DNA of 64,000 nt. Origin: Bartonella sp. M0283. Its GTDB lineage: Bacteria; Pseudomonadota; Alphaproteobacteria; Rhizobiales; Rhizobiaceae. Shown here piece after piece: positions 47,392 through 57,045 of the stretch. Position 1 is the first letter of the stretch. Every line of letters begins with the position of its first letter. The position numbers were made by a program, and so were the translations under genes. The stretch lies in assembly GCF_016100455.1 (NCBI RefSeq), contig NZ_JACFSK010000001.1, forward strand, positions 434,001-498,000, written 5' to 3'. The notes below the pieces were generated by a model that searched no databases, was not told where the DNA came from, and saw only the letters and a program-made list of their open reading frames with translations.

Positions 47392-48528
47392 ATGCACAAA
47401 AGGCTTCTGCATTATTTTATAATTGGAGCAATAAATATATTGCTCATCCAGTTCTGCTATGGACAAAGACTGGACGATATTGCAGGGATACGTTTATCAG
47501 CCGAAGAAGGAAATGCCGAAGCCGCATATTATCTCGGAATGATTTATATGAACGGAGCCGGATTGCCGAGAGATGAAGCCAAAGCTTTCAATTGGATCAA
47601 GATTTCCGCCGAAAAAGGTTATGCTCCTGCTCAGGACAGCTTAGGAATTATGTATGTCAATGGTCAGGTCGTTCAAAGGAATGTCGTTGAAGCCGTCAAA
47701 TGGATAAAAAAAGCAGCCGATCAAGGTTTGGCTGACGGACAAAATGATCTCGGTGCAGCGTTTCAACATGGGCAGGGCGTTGAACAGAATCTTGCCGAAG
47801 CGGCCAAGTGGTATCGGCTTGCTGCAAACCAGGGATTGGCATCTGCGCAATTCAATCTCGGAACATTGTACATGAACGGGCTAGGGTTAAAAAAGGACGG
47901 CGCTGAAGCTCTGAAGTGGCTAAAGCTAGCCGCCGATCAGGGATATATTGATGCCGAATATAATCTTGGCGTTATCTATATGGCGGACGATGCTATTCCT
48001 AAAAATGAAGCTGAAGCGTTCAAGTGGTTTAAAAAAGCAGCCGAACACGGTGATGCAAAAGCCCAATATAATTTGAGCATCTTCTATATCAATGGTGTCG
48101 GCGTACAGAAAGACGATAAAGAGGCCATAAAATGGCTTAAACTTTCGGGTAATCAAGGATATACGGGCGCACAATATAACCTCGGTGTATTTTATATGAA
48201 CGGTATAGGCATCGAGCAAAACGCAAGCGAAGCTTTCAAATGGTTTAAACGTGCAGCCGATAAGGGGCTTCCGCAAGCGCAATACAATCTGGGCATATTA
48301 TATATTAACGGACTGGGCGTCGAAAAAGACGAGAAACAGGCAGTTGAATGGTTTAAACTTGCAGCACAGCAAGATTACCCCGTTGCACAATATTATATGG
48401 GCATTCTCTATATGAACGGCCAAGGGGTGAAACAAAGCCAGGGAGAAGCAGTCAACTGGTTTAAAAAGGCAGCAAAAAACGGCGACGAAAATGCTCGCAA
48501 CGCCTTGATTGAAATTCAAAGTCGATAG
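47392..48528 (+). CDS. Sel1-repeat protein, exported
   Basis: A 378-residue protein that is nearly entirely Sel1-like repeats. Residues 1-25 look like a signal peptide or membrane anchor (LLHYFIIGAINILLIQF, then CYGQ, in which Cys could be a lipobox, although the context is weak). About nine to ten repeats of 36 residues follow, with the pattern A-x2-LG-x2-Y-x-NG-x-G-V-x2-D-x2-E-A-x-KW-x2-AA-x2-G. These form an alpha solenoid for protein-protein contact. In animal-associated bacteria such proteins can serve envelope or host interaction, but no partner is visible nearby. The repeats are very regular, which suggests recent internal duplication. No strong ribosome site before ATG 47392. Confidence 0.9.
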   Translation: MHKRLLHYFIIGAINILLIQFCYGQRLDDIAGIRLSAEEGNAEAAYYLGMIYMNGAGLPRDEAKAFNWIKISAEKGYAPAQDSLGIMYVNGQVVQRNVVEAVKWIKKAADQGLADGQNDLGAAFQHGQGVEQNLAEAAKWYRLAANQGLASAQFNLGTLYMNGLGLKKDGAEALKWLKLAADQGYIDAEYNLGVIYMADDAIPKNEAEAFKWFKKAAEHGDAKAQYNLSIFYINGVGVQKDDKEAIKWLKLSGNQGYTGAQYNLGVFYMNGIGIEQNASEAFKWFKRAADKGLPQAQYNLGILYINGLGVEKDEKQAVEWFKLAAQQDYPVAQYYMGILYMNGQGVKQSQGEAVNWFKKAAKNGDENARNALIEIQSR

Positions 48529-49130
48529 AATTTCAATCGAGATTACCATTTACAACAGACATCAATTAAAATGTATAGGTTGTCAGACCGTCGCAGAAGA
48601 ATTTGAATTCAGGTGACTGGCTGGAGTTGAGGTGACCGGCTGGAATTCAGATGAATTGCCTGCTTATCGTGGGCATCATAAGTTTTATCTGTTTCGATTT
48701 CGAAAGTCCGTGCATTATAGAGCGCTGGCCGACCATTCATAGCAGGTAAAATTCTTGGAATAGACTGATTTTATCGTGGCTTATGAGAAAGTTCTATGCA
48801 GAGATAACGCTTCAATTTCCATACATACTGGCCCTTCGGGCGAGAAGAGGAAACCTTTTGCAATTGCAGCAAGGGAAAATTCTCGTAGCAGAGTAATTTT
48901 ATTGCCGCTTATGAAGAGGTTCTATGGCAGAGATACCTCTTCTGTTTTTATATGAGCTCGCTGTTTCCGGTGGGCAAGGCACAATCAATTCATCCGCAAA
49001 ACACAAAATTTTGCAACCTTTATTCGGCGACGAATATCCTGTTATTGGGGAAGGCTTTTATTTTGCCTTGATCTTGTTTTGCGTCTTTTTTGCCGCTTTT
49101 TCTTTTGCCCGGCCGGTTTTTGCTAAGGTT
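48529..49130. other. Intergenic stretch between convergent genes
   Basis: 602 bases. The word GAGGTGACCGGCTGGAATTCAG-like occurs twice imperfectly near 48605-48650 (AGGTGACTGGCTGGAGTT, AGGTGACCGGCTGGAATT). A second near-duplicate stretch (TTTATTGCC/TTTTATCGTGGCTTATGA, followed by TTCTATG) occurs at about 48765 and 48897. A plus-strand frame from 48924 overlaps the cupin gene and is a shadow. Confidence 0.45.
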
Positions 49131-49490
49131 TTAGGCAACACCGATATAGTTTTTGACAAAACGCGGCGTTGTCACTTCCCACAACACAGGAGTTCCCTTT
49201 TCGACATACCAGCTGTCACCAGCTTCATAGCGGGTGGTTTTTCCGGTTTTTTCATCGGTCAGATTAACGGCTCCTTCAAGCACAACGGCATGTTCGGTAT
49301 ATTCATAAACCATTCTGAATTTACCACGTGTGCAGGCAAAAAACGCGCATGAAATATTTGTTTGCGGCGAACCGACAACAAATTTTCCTGAAGCTTGTAC
49401 ATCACCTTCAAGGAGTGTGGCGCCGAGATCGGTAATCTTGCCCCAACTATCGAGATCGTCAGGAACGGTATTTTTTTCAAACTTGATCAT
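49131..49490 (-). CDS. Cupin domain-containing protein
   Basis: A 119-residue single-cupin protein of the DUF861 / EutQ-like type (Cupin_3). The beta-barrel core shows GKFRMVYEYTEHAVVLEGAVNL (in parts: EYTEHAVVLEG) and YEAGDSWYVEKGTPVLWEV, which includes the usual G-D-x-P-like turn and aromatic residues. Members stand next to amine- or amino-acid-oxidising enzymes and may bind or protect a labile intermediate. Here it follows the FAD oxidoreductase gene by 25 bases on the minus strand, so the pair are probably cotranscribed. No terminator is obvious. Confidence 0.9.
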   Translation of the reverse strand: MIKFEKNTVPDDLDSWGKITDLGATLLEGDVQASGKFVVGSPQTNISCAFFACTRGKFRMVYEYTEHAVVLEGAVNLTDEKTGKTTRYEAGDSWYVEKGTPVLWEVTTPRFVKNYIGVA

Positions 49491-49515
49491 TGTTATTTCC
49501 TCTTCAAAAATGGAA

Positions 49516-50823
49516 CTATCTGCCGCTCAACTGACCAGATAGTTGATGCCAAAGTTTTCCTGCTGTGGCGAGCAGCGGACGAGCGATTGTTTTTGCAACA
49601 ACATTCCTGTGTGGAATTGAACTCATCAATTCGTAACGTTTGGATCCCTCGCTCATTCCTTCGGCGAGAACCTTGCAAACAATATGGGATGGTGTGACGC
49701 CGAAACCTGAATAACCTTGCACGAAGAAAACATTAGGATGCTCGGGGAGACTACCGATTTGTGGAAAAAGATTGACACTACAGCAAAGTGGTCCCCCCCA
49801 CGCCATATCGATTTTAACCTTATCAAGATAGGGGAAGATATCGAGCATAAATTTCCGGTTCCACTCGGCCAGATTTTCGGGAATATAGTCGATATATCGG
49901 GTTGCCAAACCGAAAAGAAGCCGGTTTTCTTTTGTAACACGATAATAGTCGATGACCGGTCTTATATCGCTATAAGCGCCCCTGATCGGGCTGATTTTGT
50001 TGATGAGTTCATCGGAAAGCGGTTCGGTAGCGATCTGGAATGCATAAGTATTGAGCGTCTTTTTCCAGATATATGGCTCCATTCCGTCAAGAAAGCCGTT
50101 GCAAGCCCAGAGAAGTTTTTGTGCCTTCACTGTGCCCGCGGCAGTTCTTACCGTAATACGGTCTCCATAAGTCACTTTAACAGCGGGTGAATTTTCGAAA
50201 ATGCGGACACCGTGACTCGTGGCAGCTTTGGCTTCCCCCAGCAACAGATTGAGAGAATTTACATGGCCGCCGCCCATATGTTTTAGCGCCGCACAATAGG
50301 CTGTCGAGCCGATAACGGATTGAACATCATTTCCTGTAACAAGGTCGATTTCTTCATCGGGGGTTACGGATTTGAAATCTTTTAGCCATTGTTCCAAGGT
50401 TTTCTGTTGGCGTTTGTTGAAAGCGAGATAGCCATAGCCCGGACAAAAATCGGCATCGATATTATATTTCTTGATGCGTTCCTTGATAATACCGGCGCCC
50501 AGATTGGCAATTTTGAACAATACATCAATCCCTTCCGGCCCGACATGTTTTCGAACCGCCTCGATGTCGTGACCAATGCCTGCCATAACCTGTCCGCCAT
50601 TGCGGCCGGTTCCTCCATAACCGAGATAACGTCCTTCAAGAATAACAATATTGGTCAAGCCCTTTTCAGCGAGTTCGAGGGCCGTATTGATACCCGAAAA
50701 ACCCCCGCCAATAATAACAATATCGCAATCAATGTCTTCAATCAGTCGCGGAAAGGACAAATCGTATTTACGCGTGGCTGTATAATAATTCCGGGCATCG
50801 AGTTTTCGCATTAGTGCGCTCAT
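49516..50823 (-). CDS. FAD-dependent amine oxidoreductase, PuuB-like
   Basis: A 435-residue DAO-type flavoprotein. The N-terminus has DCDIVIIGGGFSGINTALELAEKG, the FAD-binding GxGxxG site; in the middle YTFQIAT-like AFQIATEPL; near the C-terminus QIGSLPEHPNVFFVQGYSGFGVT, typical of the gamma-glutamylputrescine oxidase / PuuB group (in parts: QGYSGFGVT). It would oxidise a primary or secondary amine to an aldehyde or imine with release of hydrogen peroxide. The neighbouring cupin and divergent AraC-type regulator fit an amine catabolic locus. The N-terminus MSALMRKLDARNYYTATR is also family-like. AGGAGGC upstream supports the start. Confidence 0.88.
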   Translation of the reverse strand: MSALMRKLDARNYYTATRKYDLSFPRLIEDIDCDIVIIGGGFSGINTALELAEKGLTNIVILEGRYLGYGGTGRNGGQVMAGIGHDIEAVRKHVGPEGIDVLFKIANLGAGIIKERIKKYNIDADFCPGYGYLAFNKRQQKTLEQWLKDFKSVTPDEEIDLVTGNDVQSVIGSTAYCAALKHMGGGHVNSLNLLLGEAKAATSHGVRIFENSPAVKVTYGDRITVRTAAGTVKAQKLLWACNGFLDGMEPYIWKKTLNTYAFQIATEPLSDELINKISPIRGAYSDIRPVIDYYRVTKENRLLFGLATRYIDYIPENLAEWNRKFMLDIFPYLDKVKIDMAWGGPLCCSVNLFPQIGSLPEHPNVFFVQGYSGFGVTPSHIVCKVLAEGMSEGSKRYELMSSIPHRNVVAKTIARPLLATAGKLWHQLSGQLSGR

Positions 50824-51001
50824 GTGCAGCCTCCTTTTTAAACGCCACAGGGTTTTCTTTCATTGCGAAAAACGTTCAAGTTGATCAGTTTTTGCAAACG
50901 ATCAACCAATCGCGTCTTCCCTGTCATGTGGCAGTTTTAATGTGTTCCCGTTTTTTTATTAACAAGTTAAATGAGTATAGGCGATCGTGACATTACATTT
51001 C

Positions 51002-51044
51002 GCGCCAAATTTATGATAAATTGCGCCATAAGCGATCAGCGCCA
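51002..51044. promoter_or_regulatory. Candidate operator: three direct GCGCCA words
   Basis: GCGCCA at 51002, 51023 and 51039, the first two 21 bases apart, i.e. two helical turns. GCGATC also occurs twice nearby. It lies in the divergent region between the FAD oxidoreductase and the AraC-type gene. Direct half-sites at this spacing fit AraC-family binding, but this is inference only. Confidence 0.3.
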
Positions 51045-51087
51045 ATGAAGTCGTAAAAATTCGACCGAGCAAAAACAGGGAGGCATT

Positions 51088-52095
51088 ATGGGAGGGGTAA
51101 CAGGAAAAGCGGCTTTTGTTCGGGTATCGATATTGGAACCTGTGATTGCGGAATTGCAGTCACATGAACATGTTTTAAAAGCGTTGCTTAGCCGTTACAG
51201 GCTCAAACAGCTATTGTTGCGCGACCCCTACGGCACAATTCCTATAGCAACCTATTTGCAATTTTTCGAAGATGCAGCACGGCTTCTTGATGACAGTGCT
51301 TTCGGCGCCCGGACAGGGGCTGCTTTCAGACCGGCAAGTCTGGGGCCGGTTGGGATGTTGGTTACGGCAATGCCGACTTTAAGAAGAGGCCTTGAAGAAA
51401 TGAGCCAATATCTTGAAGCAACACAAATTGGTACCAGCAATATGGTTCTGGAAGATGGAAAGCTTGCTTATTGGTGTTATCGGATTGATGACACGGGGCT
51501 TAAACATCGCCAGCAGGATTCCGAATATACTTTAACGGCAACAATGCGCTTGATACAAAGTAGCTTTGGCATGCGATGGCGGCCACTGGAAGTTCATGTC
51601 GAACATAAAGATCGCAGAAACGAAAAATTCCTTTCACGATTTTTTGAAGCACCCATCCGTTTTGGCCTCGGGGTTAACCGTCTTGTTATGCCTGTCGAGG
51701 AACTCGACAGGGTTTTGCGTCACGAAGATCGGGATCTGACAACTCTTTTGCGTTATCACTTACGCGAGTTGTTACCAAGCAAGAATTCTGATTTTACACT
51801 GGCCGGACAAACCAGACAGATATTGCGTGCAAGTCTTGGTCAAAAGCCCGTGACTATTCAGGATATTGCGGCAAGTTTCAATATGTCGGCGCGCAGTCTC
51901 CAGCGCAAACTGGCCGATGAACATACAAGCCTCAGCCGCCTTCTTGAAGAAGTAAGAAAAGAACTTGCTGCTGTTTTCCTTTCCGACAAGACAATGTCGA
52001 AACAGCAAATAGCGCATAATTTGGGTTATGCCGACGCTGCCGTTTTGTGGCGGGCAATGAGAAAATGGCAGCAGCAAGGAAACACAGAACCGTAA
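51088..52095 (+). CDS. AraC family transcriptional regulator
   Basis: A 335-residue regulator. The N-terminal ligand domain (about residues 20-205) is of the Arabinose_bd (OruR/ArgR-like) type, with DPYGTIPIATYLQFFEDAA and GPVGMLVTAMPTLRRGLEEMSQYL in parts (LGPVGMLVTAMPTL). The C-terminal HTH_18 domain (about 240-330) shows VTIQDIAASFNMSARSLQRKL and IAHNLGYADAAVLWRAMRKW. Regulators of this type often control amine, amino-acid or alcohol degradation. It lies between the FAD oxidoreductase/cupin pair (divergent) and a GMC oxidoreductase gene 68 bases downstream, so it likely controls both. GGGAGG upstream decides ATG 51088. Confidence 0.92.
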   Translation: MGGVTGKAAFVRVSILEPVIAELQSHEHVLKALLSRYRLKQLLLRDPYGTIPIATYLQFFEDAARLLDDSAFGARTGAAFRPASLGPVGMLVTAMPTLRRGLEEMSQYLEATQIGTSNMVLEDGKLAYWCYRIDDTGLKHRQQDSEYTLTATMRLIQSSFGMRWRPLEVHVEHKDRRNEKFLSRFFEAPIRFGLGVNRLVMPVEELDRVLRHEDRDLTTLLRYHLRELLPSKNSDFTLAGQTRQILRASLGQKPVTIQDIAASFNMSARSLQRKLADEHTSLSRLLEEVRKELAAVFLSDKTMSKQQIAHNLGYADAAVLWRAMRKWQQQGNTEP

Positions 52096-52163
52096 TCAAA
52101 GCTTTGACAGAAATATTTTATATGTTAAATATTATGAGGAGATGATGCGTTACGGGAGGAAAA

Positions 52164-53744
52164 ATGGAACGCTTTGATTACATCGTCATTGGGGCGGGAT
52201 CTGCCGGTTGTTTGCTCGCGAACCGGTTATCAAAAAATCCACAAAACAAGGTTTTGGTGATTGAAAGTGGTCGCGCCGATAAAGATCCATGGATACATAT
52301 TCCTGCGACATTCTTTAAAGTGATCGGTAAAGGCATTGATATTCATCACTATGCCTCCGATCCGGTTGCCGGAATGAACAATCGGCCTTCAATTGTTCCG
52401 CAAGGTAATGTTTTGGGAGGAGGAAGTTCCGTCAATGCGATGATTTACATTCGTGGTCATCGTAACGACTATGACGGGTGGAAAAAAGCGGGTTGCGAAG
52501 GCTGGGGCTATGATGATGTTTTACCGGTCTTCAAAACACTGGAAAATAATGAATATCTGCGCAATTCCTATCATGGCAATGAAGGAGAACTTCATGTTTC
52601 GAACCCGCGCTTCCGTCACCCCTTATGTCAAGCTTTTGTTGAAGCTGCCGAACAAACCGATCTGGTCCATAATGAGGATTTCAATGGCCAGATACAGAAT
52701 GGTGTAGGCTTCTACCAGACAACAACCTTTGGTGGCCGCCGCTGGAGTTCGGCTGAAGCTTTTCTCAGAGAAGCGGAAAAGCGCGGCAATGTAAAAGTAT
52801 TGACCCGTTCATTCGTTGACCGGATTGTTTTTGATGGCAAAAAGGCAAGGGGAATCGTTTTAAAAGATGGACAAAGTTTTAAAGCCGATAAAGAAATTGT
52901 TTTGAGCGCTGGTGCCATCGCAACTCCGCGTATTTTGCAATTGAGCGGAATTGGCAATGCCGAAGAACTTGGCCAACTTGGCATCGAGGTTGTTAGTGAT
53001 CTGCCCGGCGTTGGCGAAAATTATCAGGATCATCTCGAGGTGCCGGTTCAAGGCGAGACCTATCAGCCAATTTCCATGTTGGGTGAAGATAAGGGGGTAA
53101 AAGCCGTTGGACACATGCTGCGTTATCTTATTCAGCATAGAGGTCTTCTCTCATCCAATGTGGTGGAATGTGGCGGCTTTGTCGATACGTCCGATTGCGG
53201 TCAACCCGATATTCAATTCCACGTTATTCCTTCTCTTGTCGGTTTTGTCGATCGCCCTCCCGAACCGGGGCATGGTTTGAGCGTCAGCCCATGTTATTTG
53301 CGGCCGAAATCGCGTGGTAAAATTAAACTCGCATCATCCAATCCGAATGAAAAGCCGCACTTTGACGCCAATCTTCTTTCTGAAATGGAGGATGTTGAAA
53401 CACTTGTTCGCGGCGTGAAGCTTGCTATCAAAATTTTTGAAGCGCCGGCACTGAAAAAGCTCGTGAAACGTCGAGTTTTGCCGCGTCCCGGCATTGAGAA
53501 CGATGCAGAAAAGTTGAAAGACTATATCCGGCAGACTGCAAAAACCGTTTTCCATCCGTGCGGTACGGCCAGAATGGGCGCAAAAGATGATAAAATGGCA
53601 GTCGTTGATACTAAACTTCGTGTCAAGGGTGTAGAAGGGTTGCGCGTTGCCGATGCCTCAATCATGCCCAATCTCGTATCGGGTAATACCAATGCACCGA
53701 CCATGATGATTGCTGAAAGAGCCGCAATTTTCATGTTGGGATGA
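52164..53744 (+). CDS. GMC family oxidoreductase (choline-dehydrogenase-like)
   Basis: A 526-residue flavoprotein that oxidises an alcohol to an aldehyde. The FAD site is IVIGAGSAGCLLANRLS, followed by the first GMC signature (GNVLGGGSSVNAMIYIRGH) and the second (SAGAIATPRILQLSGIG). The C-terminal catalytic block is HPCGTARMG, VVDTKLRVKG and NLVSGNTNAPTMMIAERAA, with His and Asn at the active site. Length is that of BetA/AlkJ-type proteins. The typical choline operon (betBI) is not present. The substrate could be an amino alcohol or another alcohol of the cluster. GGGAGG precedes ATG 52164. It follows the AraC gene by 68 bases. Confidence 0.92.
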   Translation: MERFDYIVIGAGSAGCLLANRLSKNPQNKVLVIESGRADKDPWIHIPATFFKVIGKGIDIHHYASDPVAGMNNRPSIVPQGNVLGGGSSVNAMIYIRGHRNDYDGWKKAGCEGWGYDDVLPVFKTLENNEYLRNSYHGNEGELHVSNPRFRHPLCQAFVEAAEQTDLVHNEDFNGQIQNGVGFYQTTTFGGRRWSSAEAFLREAEKRGNVKVLTRSFVDRIVFDGKKARGIVLKDGQSFKADKEIVLSAGAIATPRILQLSGIGNAEELGQLGIEVVSDLPGVGENYQDHLEVPVQGETYQPISMLGEDKGVKAVGHMLRYLIQHRGLLSSNVVECGGFVDTSDCGQPDIQFHVIPSLVGFVDRPPEPGHGLSVSPCYLRPKSRGKIKLASSNPNEKPHFDANLLSEMEDVETLVRGVKLAIKIFEAPALKKLVKRRVLPRPGIENDAEKLKDYIRQTAKTVFHPCGTARMGAKDDKMAVVDTKLRVKGVEGLRVADASIMPNLVSGNTNAPTMMIAERAAIFMLG

Positions 53745-54702
53745 AAAGGATTTTTTAAAAAAATCACTTTGACATAAATGTCGGGCTTTCTGTCAATCGG
53801 CTAATAGCTTTAAAGCATTAAGTTCTTGGAAGCGCCCGCAATGGCGGACGCTCCCGATATAGGAAAGAAGTAAGAAATATCTTTTTGATAAAAAATCCAA
53901 AATTTTAAATAAATAGTTAAAATAAAAATAAAATTTATATATCTTAAAATTGGTATGTGGCAGATTATTTTAATCAGAAAATTTATTTTCATTTTTTTTA
54001 AAATAGATTTTTTCCTTAAAAGGGAAGTTTAATATTTTCCAATTTTCAAGAACGAAGCTATGGACAAGAAAGTTTCCTTGTAAAATTTCTCATTGTTTCT
54101 GTGTGTAATGATATTCTTAAGCATAATTTTGTTTAACCGGAACGTTTTTTAATCGGTAACTTTTGTCATTCTGTGACAGATTTAGAACAGAAATCTGCCA
54201 TTTAAAATGAAATGGCGAGTAGCAAGCGAATGCATCTGCGAGGCCGGTTCTACCGGTCTCTAATAATATGAAGTTGAATGCACATGTTTGACCGACACGG
54301 CAAACTGTTTGAACAACAAGGGAAACCCGTCTGACCGACAGGGGAATAAGTTAAGCAAAACAAATATCTGAAGCGAAACCGTTCGAACATAAGTCGGTAA
54401 AATCTATAGCACGGTCAATTCTATAACACGATGAAGTCATAGGCGTTAAACGAAGGTCAATCGGGCATTGGGCTTTTAACCGGCGGTTACAAACGATTGC
54501 AGAGGGTAGATCAAAAAAGCTTTGTCATTTTGTGCCCGAAAAAAATAGTAGCCGAAAACACGGTTTTCCGAAATAAAAGTGCAAAAAAATATAAAACAAG
54601 TATATTTTTTTATTACAAATATAAATGTTGTTGCGACATCTGAAAAAGTGCGATATATTTCACATGTTAATAATTAAAAACTAAATAAAATTCGGGAACA
54701 TC
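53745..54702. other. AT-rich intergenic region
   Basis: 958 bases separating the GMC gene from the SDR-led operon, with two very AT-rich segments (about 53880-54010 and 54580-54690). The promoter of the operon should lie in the second. No gene or RNA is supported. A short repeat GTTTGAACAACAAGGG / GACCGACA occurs near 54290-54345. Confidence 0.45.
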
Positions 54703-55473
54703 ATGGCTGATCTTGGTTTCAAGGGCTGCCGTGTCATCATAACGGGGGGAACCTCGGGTATAGGCTTGGGAATTGCTGAGGCGTTCTTGCAAGAAGGGGC
54801 CGTTATTGGCTTGATTGCACGTTCAGTGAACGGGCTAAGTGACACTTATGCCAAATTAAAAGCGCGTTTCGCAGATGCAGACATTTTTTTTGCATCTGCC
54901 GATGTTTCGGATGAAGCATCGGTAAAAGAAGCGATAAATGAACTCGTCCTTCTCATGGGCGGACTTGATCACCTTGTCGTCAATGCCGGAATTGACGGCG
55001 AAATGGGGGCACTTCTTCGAGATATCAGTGCTGAAAATTTTTGTCGGGTTCTTGATGTCAATGTTGTGGGAGCCTTTTTTTCGGCAAAAGCGGCAGTCGA
55101 TTTTCTGGAAAAATCGCACAATGCAACGGTAACGTTCATCGGTTCGGATTCTGGATTTGTCGCCAATGCCGGAATGCTCGCCTATAACGCTTCGAAGGGG
55201 GCAATAGTGCAGTTAACCCGCGCTTTGTCAGTGGAACTTTATGACTTGGCTGCAATTCGGGTCAACAGTGTGTGCCCCTCGATTGTTGATACGCCGATGG
55301 CGCGAAAAGGTTTGGGTGTTAACAGTCTTGATGACGCCCCGTTTCCGGTCAGTGAGCCCAAAGATATAGCCTATCTCGTTCTGTCACTGGCGTCTCCCCA
55401 TGCACGCGCGGTCAATGGTGTCTCTTTATTGGCAGACTACGGCTATCACGCGCGTTCGTCATTTCCTGCCTGA
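54703..55473 (+). CDS. SDR family oxidoreductase
   Basis: A 256-residue classical short-chain dehydrogenase. The NAD(P) site is TGGTSGIGLGIA near the start, the NAG motif is VVNAGIDGE, and the active site is Ser in IGSDSGFVANAG followed by YNASKGA (Y-x3-K). It ends with the usual VNGVSLLADYGY. It would oxidise or reduce a hydroxy/keto group. It leads an operon: an APC permease follows after 73 bases, then an MFS carrier, a HDAC-like amidohydrolase, a kinase and a PLP enzyme, all on the plus strand. The ATG is preceded by AACATC without a strong ribosome site. Confidence 0.92.
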   Translation: MADLGFKGCRVIITGGTSGIGLGIAEAFLQEGAVIGLIARSVNGLSDTYAKLKARFADADIFFASADVSDEASVKEAINELVLLMGGLDHLVVNAGIDGEMGALLRDISAENFCRVLDVNVVGAFFSAKAAVDFLEKSHNATVTFIGSDSGFVANAGMLAYNASKGAIVQLTRALSVELYDLAAIRVNSVCPSIVDTPMARKGLGVNSLDDAPFPVSEPKDIAYLVLSLASPHARAVNGVSLLADYGYHARSSFPA

Positions 55474-55546
55474 AGTAATTAAGCGGGAAAGTATTCCCGT
55501 CACATTGTCTTTTTCAAAACAATTCTTGGCTTTCCGAGGTGGTATT

Positions 55547-57001
55547 ATGAGCGACATTACTGAAAAATCGATCGTCACCAACAAGTTGCAGTCGGATTCT
55601 CTGGGTGTGTTCGACGTGGTCTTTCTGGTTTTGGCAGCAGTCGCACCACTAACCGGTGTGATTGTTATTGCCTGTTTGGGGATAGCTTTGGGAAACGGCG
55701 GAGGCATGGTCGGTTCTTTTATCCTCGTCACAATAGCGCTTTTGATGTTTGGCGTAGGTTACGCCGAGATGTCAAAGAAACTCATCCACGCTGGAGGTTT
55801 TTATGCTTTTGTCCTGAAAGGCCTGGGGCGCCCGTCAGCAATGGCAGCGGCACTTGTTGCCATGCTCGGTTACAATTTTTTTGTTGCTGGCGCCGTCGGC
55901 ACAAGCGGATTTTATATGGCAATTACTGTTAATGCCTGGACGGGAATTCCCATTCCATGGTTCGGCTGGAGTTTGATCAGTGTTGTGGCGGCTTTCATCT
56001 GCACCAGACAAGGAATTGCGTTTTCGGCCAAAGTACTGGGATTATCGCTCATTCTTGAAGTACTCATTCTGGTGATATTCGATATTGCCGTTCTTTTCAA
56101 AACCGGCTTCAGTTTTGATGTCATTGACACCAAACTCGTCTTCGGTGGTTCAATGGGATTGGGGCTGCTCTTTGCCGCAAATGCTTTTGTCGGGGTTGAA
56201 GCAACAGGCCTCTTCGGAGAGGAAGCGCGAGACCCGAAAAAAACCATCCCGCGGGCGACTTATATTGCAATTTTGTTTATCGGTATTTTTTCGGCGGTTA
56301 CCACATGGGCAATTGTTTCGGCAACAGGTGTGGCAGTCGCCAAGGATACGGCGATGGCGCATCTTGAAACCGGCGATTTTGTCTTTTCACTTTCAAAACA
56401 ATATCTGGGCAACGGCTTGACGCTTGTCATGACAATCTTGTTGCTGGTGAGTTTGTTTGCGGCATTGATGGCATTGCACAATTCTGCCACGCGTTATCTT
56501 TATGCGCTCGGACGTGCACGCCTTTTGCCATATCGGCTGAGCAAAACCAAAGCCAATGGCACGCCGGAATTTGCCTCTATTGTCCAATTCAGCTTTGCTG
56601 TTATTGTGGCCGGTCTTTTTGCTCTCTTCGGTATGGATCCGATTTCGACACTTGTTCCTTCAATGACGGGGCTAGGGACTTTGGGCATTGTTTTGTTGCA
56701 ATGCACTGCCGCATTGTCGATTGTCGTCTATTTCCGCAAAACAAAAGACAAACGTTATCTTAAAACGCTGGTTGCGCCGGTTATTGGCTTTATTGCGCTC
56801 CTCAATGTGGTGGTGATGGCATTTGTCCATTTTCCGACCATGGCGGGCTCGGACAATCCCGTTATCGGTATGTTGCCGTTACTGTTATTGGTAGCGATTA
56901 TTTTCGGTTATTTCTACGGTTATCATTTGAAGAGAAATCGTCCGGAAATTTATCTGAAACTGTCTGAAGATCTTGACCAGATTGATCTTCCGCAACGCTG
57001 A
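55547..57001 (+). CDS. APC family amino acid / polyamine permease
   Basis: A 484-residue inner-membrane carrier with 12 predicted helices. The N-terminus TEKSIVTNKLQSDSLGVFDVVF and helix 1 AAVAPLTGVIV are typical of the amino acid-polyamine-organocation superfamily; FGEEARDPKKTIPRATYIAI (in parts: LFGEEARDPKKTIPRA) is the conserved loop after helix 6. It probably imports an amino acid or amine. I chose ATG 55547 because GAGGTGG lies upstream and matches the family start; the frame is open to 55400 inside the SDR gene, but that is a shadow overlap. Confidence 0.93.
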   Translation: MSDITEKSIVTNKLQSDSLGVFDVVFLVLAAVAPLTGVIVIACLGIALGNGGGMVGSFILVTIALLMFGVGYAEMSKKLIHAGGFYAFVLKGLGRPSAMAAALVAMLGYNFFVAGAVGTSGFYMAITVNAWTGIPIPWFGWSLISVVAAFICTRQGIAFSAKVLGLSLILEVLILVIFDIAVLFKTGFSFDVIDTKLVFGGSMGLGLLFAANAFVGVEATGLFGEEARDPKKTIPRATYIAILFIGIFSAVTTWAIVSATGVAVAKDTAMAHLETGDFVFSLSKQYLGNGLTLVMTILLLVSLFAALMALHNSATRYLYALGRARLLPYRLSKTKANGTPEFASIVQFSFAVIVAGLFALFGMDPISTLVPSMTGLGTLGIVLLQCTAALSIVVYFRKTKDKRYLKTLVAPVIGFIALLNVVVMAFVHFPTMAGSDNPVIGMLPLLLLVAIIFGYFYGYHLKRNRPEIYLKLSEDLDQIDLPQR

Positions 57002-57045
57002 TTTTACCGCCATTCGTAAAACAACAAATTTTCGTGGAAAAGCTC

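Noticed and set aside
48924..49352. 142-codon plus-strand open frame with a hydrophobic start
   Set aside because: It overlaps the cupin gene on the opposite strand almost entirely over its second half, has no ribosome site and matches no family; the cupin reading is clearly real.
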